Source: Psychrobacter sp. AH5
GTDB taxonomy: Bacteria > Pseudomonadota > Gammaproteobacteria > Pseudomonadales > Moraxellaceae
Assembly (NCBI RefSeq): GCF_040371085.1
Contig: NZ_JAMBMT010000001.1
Location: forward strand, 1,612,001 to 1,676,000
DNA: 64,000 bases
Direction of reading: 5' to 3'
Both the position numbers and the translations under genes were made by a program. Of this stretch, positions 17,049 to 23,952 are shown in pieces. Every line of letters starts with the position of its first letter. Position 1 is the stretch's first letter. Below the pieces are notes generated by a model. The model saw nothing but the letters and a program-made list of their open reading frames with translations. It ran no database searches and was not told where the DNA came from.

Positions 17049-17300
17049 CTAAGCTGAACGCTCAGCAATCTTAGTATTAATCCACTCCGCAATCTCACTT
17101 GCCACCCAAGCTACTCTCACTTGTGTCAGTTGGAGCTTTTTAGGGAATGTTGGATCATATTGATCAGAATCTACGTCGCCCATTGCATAGATAGTTGAGC
17201 GGCTGATACCTGTATATTCTATGACTTTTTTGACACTAAGTAGCTGCGGTATATGATTGCATTGCTCGATTACTGGCTGTGCTGCGTTTAAATTATCCAT
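17049..17300 (-). CDS. AlpA-family DNA-binding regulator/excisionase-like protein
   Basis: An 83-residue helix-turn-helix protein of the AlpA family (PF05930). Residues about 22-42 read SVKKVIEYTGISRSTIYAM, the typical helix-turn-helix, followed by the wing with FPKKLQL and VAWVASEIAEWI. AlpA proteins in P4-like elements act as activators of the integrase or as excision factors. AAGGAG stands 7 bp before the ATG at 17300. It is the last of a row of minus-strand single-gene units in the satellite-like module. The presence of AlpA without an integrase in view suggests that the integrase is elsewhere in the island or lost. Confidence 0.88.
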   Translation of the reverse strand: MDNLNAAQPVIEQCNHIPQLLSVKKVIEYTGISRSTIYAMGDVDSDQYDPTFPKKLQLTQVRVAWVASEIAEWINTKIAERSA

Positions 17301-17410
17301 TGTTTTCTCCTTGTAAGTTAATGAGAGCGTTATCTCTCATACAGTTAGGGAGTCCTATATTTTTTTACGGCATCCTATACAGTCCGACCGTTAGCCTTGA
17401 ACGAAACTAT

Positions 17411-17442
17411 AAAAAAAGGAGCAGAATGAATCCGCTCCTCTT
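17411..17442 (-). terminator. Intrinsic terminator after the putative RDF gene
   Basis: On the minus strand GAGGAGCGGATT and the complementary CTGCTCC form a hairpin followed by seven T residues. Confidence 0.85.
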
Positions 17443-17468
17443 TATGTCACCTATTTGGCTTGATAGGT

Positions 17469-18380
17469 TTAACTCACCGCTGTCACGCTTTGTCGTAATC
17501 CTTTCTCAATGCTATTCACGTTACGAGTGGCTAACCCATTCTGATAATTACCTTGCTGATTGCTACTGATGTCATCTGTTTCTACTGGATAAAACTCTTC
17601 AACCACATCAAGCAGACCATCGCTATCAACCTCAAAGCACGAGTTCACATAACCAAGCTTTGCTGCTTCCTCTAGTGCCGCTTGATCAAAGCCGTGTTCA
17701 CTTAGCTCATTATCAATCACTCTGGCATGTTGTACCGCATCTTTAAGTGTTACCCCATCACGCAAGGTCAGGTCCACAAAGTAAATCGGTGTGCGATAGC
17801 TTTGCGTGGTGCTTTTGCCTCTTAGCGTTAATTGCAGTGGTAGACATGACAGCTTATTGCCTGATACCGCAGCAAAGTAGCTCAGCCTTGCTGCAAGCGT
17901 TCTAATACTATTAAAGCCTGTGGTGCGAAAGATGAATGTTCCTAGCTCATCATCTTCACTGAGATTAACGTATAGCCTGCCATACGGCTTACAAGCACCG
18001 CCTTGTGCTAATGGGCAACGATCAGGTGATGGGCAAGGCAATTGCTCAACGCCACCATTCGTTCGACGTTGACACTGCTCACCGTCACCGACGCAGAGTG
18101 GTCGTCCAGTTTGTCGATCAAACAGTGTGTACTCAGCTCTCAGGTTTAGTGTCGGATCGTTAAACAGCATGCGTACTGGTATTTGCCTCAATTTACCGTC
18201 ACTATTTGCGCGTAGCTTTGCATCAAGTGGATGATTGATCCAGCCATCCTTGTTTTGAACTTGGCTGGTAATGGTGAATTGATCGTCTTTAGCAGGTAAG
18301 CGTTTGCCATCTTTTACAATGACACGCCCAATGCTGATACGACCTAAAACTGGTGGGGTAATAGTTAGACCTTTAATCAT
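17469..18380 (-). CDS. Putative recombination directionality factor (phage Gp3-like, Cys-rich metal-binding)
   Basis: A protein of 303 residues resembling the 'hydrolase or metal-binding protein' / recombination directionality factor-like family found in integrative elements beside YqaJ and DUF932 genes. A Cys-rich centre (roughly residues 98-131) contains CVGDGEQC, a spaced CPSPDRCPL and a following Cys, typical of a zinc-binding site in this family. RDF proteins turn a serine integrase from integration to excision, but functional proof for this subfamily is limited. Two in-frame ATG codons occur at 18386 and 18380; AGGA touches the first and is about 8 bp from the second, so 18380 is preferred. 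It has its own terminator at 17411-17442. Confidence 0.65.
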   Translation of the reverse strand: MIKGLTITPPVLGRISIGRVIVKDGKRLPAKDDQFTITSQVQNKDGWINHPLDAKLRANSDGKLRQIPVRMLFNDPTLNLRAEYTLFDRQTGRPLCVGDGEQCQRRTNGGVEQLPCPSPDRCPLAQGGACKPYGRLYVNLSEDDELGTFIFRTTGFNSIRTLAARLSYFAAVSGNKLSCLPLQLTLRGKSTTQSYRTPIYFVDLTLRDGVTLKDAVQHARVIDNELSEHGFDQAALEEAAKLGYVNSCFEVDSDGLLDVVEEFYPVETDDISSNQQGNYQNGLATRNVNSIEKGLRQSVTAVS

Positions 18381-18418
18381 AGTCATGTTCCTTTTGTGTT
18401 TGATAGGTTTTGTTTAGC

Positions 18419-18451
18419 CATAAAAAAGCCCACCTATGACGGATGGGCTAT
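18419..18451 (-). terminator. Intrinsic terminator after the YqaJ-like gene
   Basis: On the minus strand AGCCCATCCG pairs with GGTGGGCT and is followed by a T-run. Confidence 0.85.
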
Positions 18452-18520
18452 TATGTGCTTACTTTGATTGATTGGCTTTGAGTGGTTGATGAATGTGTTA
18501 ATAATTAAATGACTGATAGC

Positions 18521-19660
18521 TTAGTCATTAAGAATAACAAATCGACGGCTGCCTTGACGGGTTTTACTAAACCGCTCGAGTAATTCCGGATGGGCTTTAA
18601 TGACCGCCTTGCTATCCAAGCCAATACTGTCTTTAGAGCGCTTCCACGAGATAGCCCCTTTCTCGAACACTGCGACCTCATTATCTTGAATTAAGCTTTG
18701 CAGCTGATGCTTCACTTGGTCATGACGCTGCTCTAGCTCTTGCATATAGTCACGGTAGCTAAGCAGTTGCTCAAATAACTTATTGGCACCATCGTCCTCT
18801 CGCAGATCAACCTTGCTTGATGGCTCAGGGGTTGGATACAGCTGCTTTAATGCTCTCGCTGCGGATTCAGAATGATCAGGCGTTGGCGGGGTATCGGCTT
18901 CCACATACTGCCAGAATAACCGCTCATGTTCGATGATGGATGCAATCAAGCGCTCATCACGCTCAACCTTATAAATCTTCGCTTCATGACCACAAAGCAG
19001 CACGCAGATATGAGCAGCCTGTTTACCTGTGACTGCCAACTGGTGCTGTACTTGGCAGGTGACATATAAAGGCACGCCATGCTTCCATAGCTTAGCACCA
19101 TGTTCACCAGCAGTTTTACACTCTAGTATCTGCGCCTCTGTACACCCTGTAATAGCATAGTCTAAGTTCACCAGAATAAAGGCTTTGTCAGGATCAGGAT
19201 GCTGCAAGATCGCGTTTACGCGGCGTACCTTATTACCTGTATGCTCTTGATAGTATTTAGCGACCATTGGCTCTAGGGTATTGCCCCAATACAGCGGTGA
19301 GTAGCCCTCTAAGCTCTCATCGATATCTGAGCTCATACGTCCTGTCTTAATCATCCATAGCTCAAGCATGGAAAGGTAAGGATGAATACCACAGGCAGCA
19401 GCAGCATCCGAGCTGCCAATACCTTGCTTACGAAATTGCAGCCAGTCTTCACGACTTAGGTTTTTGGTGTTGACCAAACGTTTAGCTGTGGTTGATGTAT
19501 TTGCTTGAGTAGGTCTACCAACCGTTTCATTTTGCTTTAGCGTTAGCTCTGCTGGTTTACCCTTGGTTTCAGGCTTAGCAATTCGCGATGCTTTGCCCTT
19601 AACGGTTACACGTTTAACTCTTGGCTGAGTAGTTGTATTGTTTAATGCGATCATGTTCAT
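18521..19660 (-). CDS. YqaJ-family viral recombinase/exonuclease
   Basis: A 379-residue protein. After a basic, low-complexity N-terminal tail of about 65 residues comes the lambda-exonuclease-like YqaJ core: WLQFRKQGIGSSDAAAACG, then YWGNTLEPMVAKYYQEHTG with its Glu, an Asp in VNLDYAITG and ILECKTA as the Glu-x-Lys motif. These form the metal-binding site of the PD-(D/E)xK fold. YqaJ nucleases resect DNA ends for phage or plasmid single-strand-annealing recombination, usually beside a RecT or Redbeta-type partner; no obvious annealase is adjacent, unless one of the unknown neighbours does this. GGAG lies 6 bp before the start. A coiled region near the C-terminus (about 285-320) follows the core. 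Confidence 0.88.
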   Translation of the reverse strand: MNMIALNNTTTQPRVKRVTVKGKASRIAKPETKGKPAELTLKQNETVGRPTQANTSTTAKRLVNTKNLSREDWLQFRKQGIGSSDAAAACGIHPYLSMLELWMIKTGRMSSDIDESLEGYSPLYWGNTLEPMVAKYYQEHTGNKVRRVNAILQHPDPDKAFILVNLDYAITGCTEAQILECKTAGEHGAKLWKHGVPLYVTCQVQHQLAVTGKQAAHICVLLCGHEAKIYKVERDERLIASIIEHERLFWQYVEADTPPTPDHSESAARALKQLYPTPEPSSKVDLREDDGANKLFEQLLSYRDYMQELEQRHDQVKHQLQSLIQDNEVAVFEKGAISWKRSKDSIGLDSKAVIKAHPELLERFSKTRQGSRRFVILND

Positions 19661-19725
19661 AATGAACTCCTTCGTTAGATTTATTATTGGTAATTAGTTA
19701 ATTCAAATAACCTTGCTGACGGCAT

Positions 19726-19755
19726 AAAAAAACCACGCTTAAAGGCGTGGTTGAT
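19726..19755 (-). terminator. Intrinsic terminator after the DUF932 gene
   Basis: On the minus strand ACCACGCC and the complementary GGCGTGGT form a hairpin followed by seven T residues. Confidence 0.88.
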
Positions 19756-19783
19756 TCATCAAGTAAACAAAGTCATTAAGAGA

Positions 19784-20779
19784 TTAGGCAATTAAGCGCA
19801 GCGCTTCATCCAAGCTTTTATCTTTAAGCTTTGCCCCGGCACCAAACCAAGCTGAGTCAAGGCGATGATCTTGCGACATGGCACGGCGTTCATGATCGAC
19901 AAACTCTGTCATCGCAGAGAGTAAGCCATAAGCGGTGTCTTTAGCAGAATCTAAATCCGCACCGCGTCCTTGACCGTTAAACATCGTCATCACCTGATTC
20001 ATGGCGCGAGCATTCGGAACCGCTTCTTTCTCCTTCTTAGCGGTATTAAACAGAATAAGGCCATCGTCTTTGACATCGTTAAACACCCGATTTAAATAAT
20101 TGGCGGCTTCTGCTTGGGTTACTCGTCTATTGGTGAGCTGCTTCATCTCATAATTAAAGTCATCCCACTGGCTAACGGATACGCCTAATTGCTGTTTGAC
20201 TTTGTCGGCATCAAAGGTAGTACTATGCGGAACTTTGACCACGCCTCCTGAGCCATCAGCTAAGCTAATCGCTAAGGTGTTATTACATACCACACGGATA
20301 TTAGTAAACTGTGCTGTGGTCGCTAATGTCCCATCACAGGCGGTTGCTAATAGCAAATAGCCATGACTGACATCGCCGCCACGTAGTGTTGCTGATTGAC
20401 CAGTTCGAGCGAGGGCCCAGAACTTACGACCACCTTTTAACACACCTGCCGTTTCCAGCTCAAAGTCTGCTTGCTCGGTCAGATCCCGATAAAACTCTAG
20501 AATCTCACTGGGTTGTACTTCTTGATAGCGTTGACTGACTACTGATAACGGCTCTAAATTATCAGAGCGATACAGTACCTTGTTATTGTCAAAAGGCATG
20601 ATCAGGTTTTGACCTTTATCATTGGTTGCCATGTAGCTGACATCCGATGATTCAATACGCCAATCCATACCCGCCTCACGTGCCCAGACTTCGATAGGCT
20701 GCTTGGGTGACAACTCTTGCCCTAGTCCATGCCAAGGGGTATCGCCAACGTATGCCATTGATTCGATTAAATGTGCCAT
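19784..20779 (-). CDS. DUF932 (phage/plasmid-like TIGR03299) protein
   Basis: A 331-residue protein of the DUF932 family: it begins with the typical MAYVGDTPWHGLGQ segment and has WRIESS, RYQEVQPSEILEFYRDL and a central GGRKFWALARTG region, then VVCNNTLA. DUF932 proteins are common in phages, plasmids and satellite elements and have no proven biochemical role; association with RecT/YqaJ-like recombination genes suggests DNA metabolism. AAGGAAA precedes the ATG at 20779. Here it is upstream of the YqaJ gene on the same strand, but a terminator lies between them, so the two are likely separate transcription units. Length is normal for the family. Confidence 0.88.
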   Translation of the reverse strand: MAHLIESMAYVGDTPWHGLGQELSPKQPIEVWAREAGMDWRIESSDVSYMATNDKGQNLIMPFDNNKVLYRSDNLEPLSVVSQRYQEVQPSEILEFYRDLTEQADFELETAGVLKGGRKFWALARTGQSATLRGGDVSHGYLLLATACDGTLATTAQFTNIRVVCNNTLAISLADGSGGVVKVPHSTTFDADKVKQQLGVSVSQWDDFNYEMKQLTNRRVTQAEAANYLNRVFNDVKDDGLILFNTAKKEKEAVPNARAMNQVMTMFNGQGRGADLDSAKDTAYGLLSAMTEFVDHERRAMSQDHRLDSAWFGAGAKLKDKSLDEALRLIA

Positions 20780-20834
20780 GATTAATTTCCTTTTTATTGT
20801 TTAATGGTTTTACTTAATGGGTTGTAGGGGTACT

Positions 20835-21125
20835 TTAGAACGTAAAGGTTGATAAGCAGGTATGACATGAATAACGGGGTCTTTCAGATAAAGTGATCAA
20901 CGGTGGCTGCTGTCGCTTGTCTTTAGCCAAGCTGATTGCAGATGCCATTGCTGACCCTATCACCACACCGATCGTTGAATTGATTTTGTAGTACTTGCAG
21001 ATACTCACGCCAAGCCCTGAAAGGGTAGATTGTGAACACAGTTGCTCAAAGATAGTAGATGAACTTGCACTAGGTAGATTACTTGTGACGTTTGATGAAT
21101 GACAGTGAGGGCAGATCGGTCTCAT
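20835..21125 (-). CDS. Small zinc-ribbon protein with hydrophobic core, unknown role
   Basis: A 96-residue protein with CPHC near residue 5 and CHTC near residue 88, so the two halves of a possible zinc ribbon are at opposite ends. Between them lies a hydrophobic, Gly/Ser-rich stretch (about 35-70, with GVVIGSAMASAISLA) that may be a short membrane hairpin. GGAG stands 7 bp before the start at 21125. It lies in the satellite module between the DUF932 and Gp2-like genes. I do not recognise the family beyond its zinc-ribbon look. A membrane-inserting role is possible but unproved. Confidence 0.6.
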   Translation of the reverse strand: MRPICPHCHSSNVTSNLPSASSSTIFEQLCSQSTLSGLGVSICKYYKINSTIGVVIGSAMASAISLAKDKRQQPPLITLSERPRYSCHTCLSTFTF

Positions 21126-21149
21126 AGAGAACTCCTTTTTTATTGCGCA

Positions 21150-21182
21150 TAAAAAAAGGCCTGCAATGAAGCAGACCTTTAA
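21150..21182 (-). terminator. Intrinsic terminator upstream of the zinc-ribbon gene
   Basis: On the minus strand AAAGGTCTGCTT pairs with the GCAGGCCTTT side and is followed by T residues. It ends transcription coming from the Gp2-like gene and lies between that gene and the zinc-ribbon gene. Confidence 0.8.
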
Positions 21183-21237
21183 CTAGGATGAATGAGTGAG
21201 TGTTAAACAGACAGGTAAGCGAGGCTACCTGTCTTAT

Positions 21238-21286
21238 CTCATAGGGGTACTATATACCTAAGATTACTTTGCTATGAGATAGTACC
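21238..21286. repeat. Interleaved inverted repeats in pseudoknot order
   Basis: Arm A 21238-21244 (CTCATAG) is complementary to A' 21272-21278 (CTATGAG), and arm B 21246-21253 (GGTACTAT) to B' 21279-21286 (ATAGTACC). The order A-B-A'-B' cannot form two nested hairpins but fits an H-type pseudoknot in RNA of either strand, or overlapping protein sites in DNA. It lies between the Gp2-like and zinc-ribbon genes. Confidence 0.6.
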
Positions 21287-21322
21287 TCTACGCTTTTCCT
21301 ACATTGATTCCCTTTTACTAAG

Positions 21323-22210
21323 CTATTGAAGCATGCTTTGCCCAAAGGTATTCATGTTGGGTACAGACACCTTAAGACGTTGATAACTTTTATCACGCTT
21401 ATCAGGACGGGTTAAATACAAAGCAGCATTAACCGCATTCTCGACTTCTTGCATGTTGTTACGATGGATCATCCCGATACCAAGTTTGCCGTAGCGTGCA
21501 AGACCTTCCTTATATTCTTTAGTATTTAAGATAAAGCAGTAGCCAACGCCCTCAGTAATCTCTCGCCATTTTTGTCCAACTTGATCAGCCAAATAACTGT
21601 CCTTGTAATGTTTTGAACCATCAAAGATCAATAGCAGATGACAGTGAAAGCCACCATTGTCTTCACCATGTTCTAATGACCAAGCATGGTGAAGTAAATG
21701 CTTAAAACAAGTATCGCCATTATGAATGGCATCTCTTAACTTTTTCATATGAAAGTCAAAATCACGGATAGTAATGTGATGACTGATCTCTTGTATGTAT
21801 TTTAAATCCACTCTCACAAACAACAATCTTGGATGATCTGCGATAAGGGTTCTGATATTAGGCTCTAAGCTTTTGCTGTTTTGATTACTTTGATAACGCC
21901 ACGCATTGTAATCTTGCTTAATGGTCTTTTTATAATTTGGTAGTAACTTAATAAACAGCCCTGTTTTTTCATCATCCCAAAAGACGTTGTAAGGATAATC
22001 GTTACCAATAATCATATTGGTGGTTTCTATAAATGCTTGGAGTGGTTTTGAGTATCTGTCTTCAGAATTAAGGCTGATCATAAACGAATAATAGAACTCG
22101 TTCAACTGACTTTTGATTTGTTGGAAATTGATGGTACCAAATAATACATCTCTAACCAGTCTGTCGACGTTAGAGATGAGTTGAGACTGATTAACAGGTG
22201 AATAGATCAT
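21323..22210 (-). CDS. Inovirus Gp2 / YagK-YfjJ-family replication-like protein
   Basis: A 295-residue protein that fits the 'inovirus-type Gp2' / YagK-YfjJ C-terminal family. Diagnostic parts are the late GGFHCHLLLIFDG segment, holding the His-x-His-type pattern, followed by WREITEGVGYCF and ALYLTRPDKRDKSYQRLKV. Members occur in filamentous phages and in P4-like satellites and are thought to be replication proteins related to HUH-type Rep proteins. The start at 22210 follows AGGAAA at good spacing. It is the first of the minus-strand row; the 517-bp upstream gap with several hairpins is a candidate origin or control region. Family assignment is good, exact biochemical activity is inferred. 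Confidence 0.82.
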   Translation of the reverse strand: MIYSPVNQSQLISNVDRLVRDVLFGTINFQQIKSQLNEFYYSFMISLNSEDRYSKPLQAFIETTNMIIGNDYPYNVFWDDEKTGLFIKLLPNYKKTIKQDYNAWRYQSNQNSKSLEPNIRTLIADHPRLLFVRVDLKYIQEISHHITIRDFDFHMKKLRDAIHNGDTCFKHLLHHAWSLEHGEDNGGFHCHLLLIFDGSKHYKDSYLADQVGQKWREITEGVGYCFILNTKEYKEGLARYGKLGIGMIHRNNMQEVENAVNAALYLTRPDKRDKSYQRLKVSVPNMNTFGQSMLQ

Positions 22211-22739
22211 GTCTTGTTTTCCTATGAATATAAAGTTGAATGGGTGCTACATATATTCATAGGGTTGTATATTTTTTTACTGTTAAGTGCGGATAGCATC
22301 CGCCTTAGTTAAGCAGTACTTAATATAACCTATATTATCGTACCGTCTTTCCATGAGTATCCAAAATCAAGTTTTCTGTAAGCTAGCCTTGGGTTTATTA
22401 AAAACCCAACACAGCAAATTACTGTGTTTTAGGTAAGACTGTGAAGATGGAGTTAGCTAATTGCTTGCAATTGAAACAGTTAAATCAAATCCTGATTTTG
22501 TGGTTTAGTAATTGATTGATAAAAAATTACCACTATTCATTAAAGATATATAATTAGCAGATTGCTACGTAAGTAGAGTATATCCGCAATTTATAAGGAT
22601 CATAGTTGGAATAGTATTACTATAAATACTACGATAAAAGCACTGATATGATATTATAATGTCTTATGGTATTTATTCTGATATCACTTAAATACTTACA
22701 ATTTATAAGTAAATCGACCTCAACTATATGGAACTTCCT
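22211..22739. other. Intergenic control region of the satellite module, possible origin
   Basis: A gene-free AT-rich region between two divergent genes. Visible structure: inverted arms CCTATGAATATA / TATATTCATAGG around 22223-22264, a GC-rich hairpin GCGGAT-AGC-ATCCGC near 22288-22302, arms TAGTATT / AATACTA near 22614-22632 and two direct copies of CAATTTATAAG near 22589 and 22699. Such a cluster beside a Gp2/Rep-like gene suits an origin or regulatory region, but nothing here proves replication. Confidence 0.4.
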
Positions 22740-23672
22740 ATGTCAAGTGATCAAACTACTAAAGATAAATTGCTACATAAAGTTAATGAATTAACAGAAC
22801 GAGAGATAGCTATTTTTCTGAGTATTCTACAGTTCCATAATAACGAAATTATTATAATTAGGAATAAAGACTATCTGCTCAGAGCAATTGATCAAGTAAA
22901 CTTAGATGAAGAAGATTTATTAGATCTACTTAATGATTTGAAAGGTGTTTTATTACCTCAAGACAACATAGACTGGATAACGAAAGACTTAAGAACATCT
23001 CTATGGTTCTATAACTATTACCAAGAACATCTTATGCCAATGATACATTTTGCTAGTAATGATATTAGCAACTATGAGGATTACTTAATAACTGGCATAG
23101 ACTGCTCTTTCATATTGTTAGAACAAAATGATCAAATTAACCTGCCATTTGATTCAAATGATAGTAAAAAACCACGCCTTATTAATCGTCATAACTTTTA
23201 TTTAGAAAATAAAATAAAAATTATTAATAATACGAAAGCACTTCATCATACAATACTTACGGAAAATAAATATATAGATTGGATTGATGTTAAAAATACA
23301 GATCAACTATATTGGGCTACAGATTATCTTCGTAAGGCTGGTATGCTAATAGGCGCTAAGCTATTTTTGGCTCAAACTAATGAAGATATGTTTGCCAGAG
23401 TTTGTGCAAGCTTAGATGCAATGGATAATTTTCATAATTTAAATCTCCAATATATACCTACTGCTCATAAAAAATACTTTATCTCAAGTATGCGTAAGGC
23501 ATGGAGTCAGAAAAAATTCAGAGACAAAAAAGACGTAGAAGCAGCACAGGATCTTCTTCTAACAAGAAAAGCTAAAAAGCAGTTGTCCGAATTATCCAGA
23601 GCTTACGGTATAAGCTCAGTTGAAATGCTTACTGATATTATTGAGACAGCTCATCAGACTGCTAATATTTAG
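22740..23672 (+). CDS. Unrecognised 310-residue protein with RHH-like C-terminus
   Basis: I do not recognise this soluble, helical, charged protein. Residues 1-85 are short amphipathic helices (LTEREIAIFLSILQFH). The middle is AT-rich in codon use, with many Asn, Ile and Lys residues. The last 59 residues are basic and end in KKQLSELSRAYGISSVEML, which resembles the ribbon-helix-helix/MatP-like pattern, hinting at DNA binding. A first ATG at 22728 lies before GGAAC, whose spacing favours the ATG at 22740. It is the only plus-strand gene in the right part of the island and is the last one before the tRNA-like attachment remnant, a place where mobile elements often carry cargo genes. Function unknown. 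Confidence 0.65.
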   Translation: MSSDQTTKDKLLHKVNELTEREIAIFLSILQFHNNEIIIIRNKDYLLRAIDQVNLDEEDLLDLLNDLKGVLLPQDNIDWITKDLRTSLWFYNYYQEHLMPMIHFASNDISNYEDYLITGIDCSFILLEQNDQINLPFDSNDSKKPRLINRHNFYLENKIKIINNTKALHHTILTENKYIDWIDVKNTDQLYWATDYLRKAGMLIGAKLFLAQTNEDMFARVCASLDAMDNFHNLNLQYIPTAHKKYFISSMRKAWSQKKFRDKKDVEAAQDLLLTRKAKKQLSELSRAYGISSVEMLTDIIETAHQTANI

Positions 23673-23810
23673 TATGTTGTGATAAAATTTATTTATCTGA
23701 TCACTATTAACAAATAATGAAGTAATAATCTCATGTACACCATTGTGTACACTATAGATCCAGCGTTTTAAAATATTTATAAAAATCAATTGCTTAAGTA
23801 TAAAGCATCG

Positions 23811-23828
23811 TTCCGGCTCCGGGTACCA
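23811..23828. other. tRNA 3'-end fragment, probable island attachment (att) site
   Basis: The 18 bases TTCCGGCTCCGGGTACCA divide as the end of a tRNA: two T-loop bases, a 5-nt T-stem strand CCGGC, a 7-nt acceptor strand TCCGGGT, discriminator A and CCA. The bases before it (GCATCG) do not continue as a tRNA, and no anticodon arm is present. Duplicated tRNA 3' ends of this length are typical of integrase target sites. A terminator follows at once, and core genes start just after. The isoacceptor cannot be named by eye. Confidence 0.5.
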
Positions 23829-23843
23829 TTATAGTAGTAAATA

Positions 23844-23877
23844 AAAAGGCTTCCAATTATTTGGAAGCCTTTTTTTT
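23844..23877 (+). terminator. Strong intrinsic terminator next to the att remnant
   Basis: AAAAGGCTTCCAA and TTGGAAGCCTTTT pair perfectly over 13 bp with a 4-nt loop, followed by more T residues. It suits the original terminator of the tRNA gene and also works for the convergent ldcA side. Confidence 0.9.
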
Positions 23878-23952
23878 GGCTAAAAATTCTTTAATATCTC
23901 ACAGCTAGGCTGATGAGCTTGAGCACAAGTTTGGCTACTAATACCACCTTAT

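Noticed and set aside
23790..23830. A complete tRNA gene
   Set aside because: Only the last 18 nt fit a tRNA; no D-arm or anticodon arm can be folded upstream.
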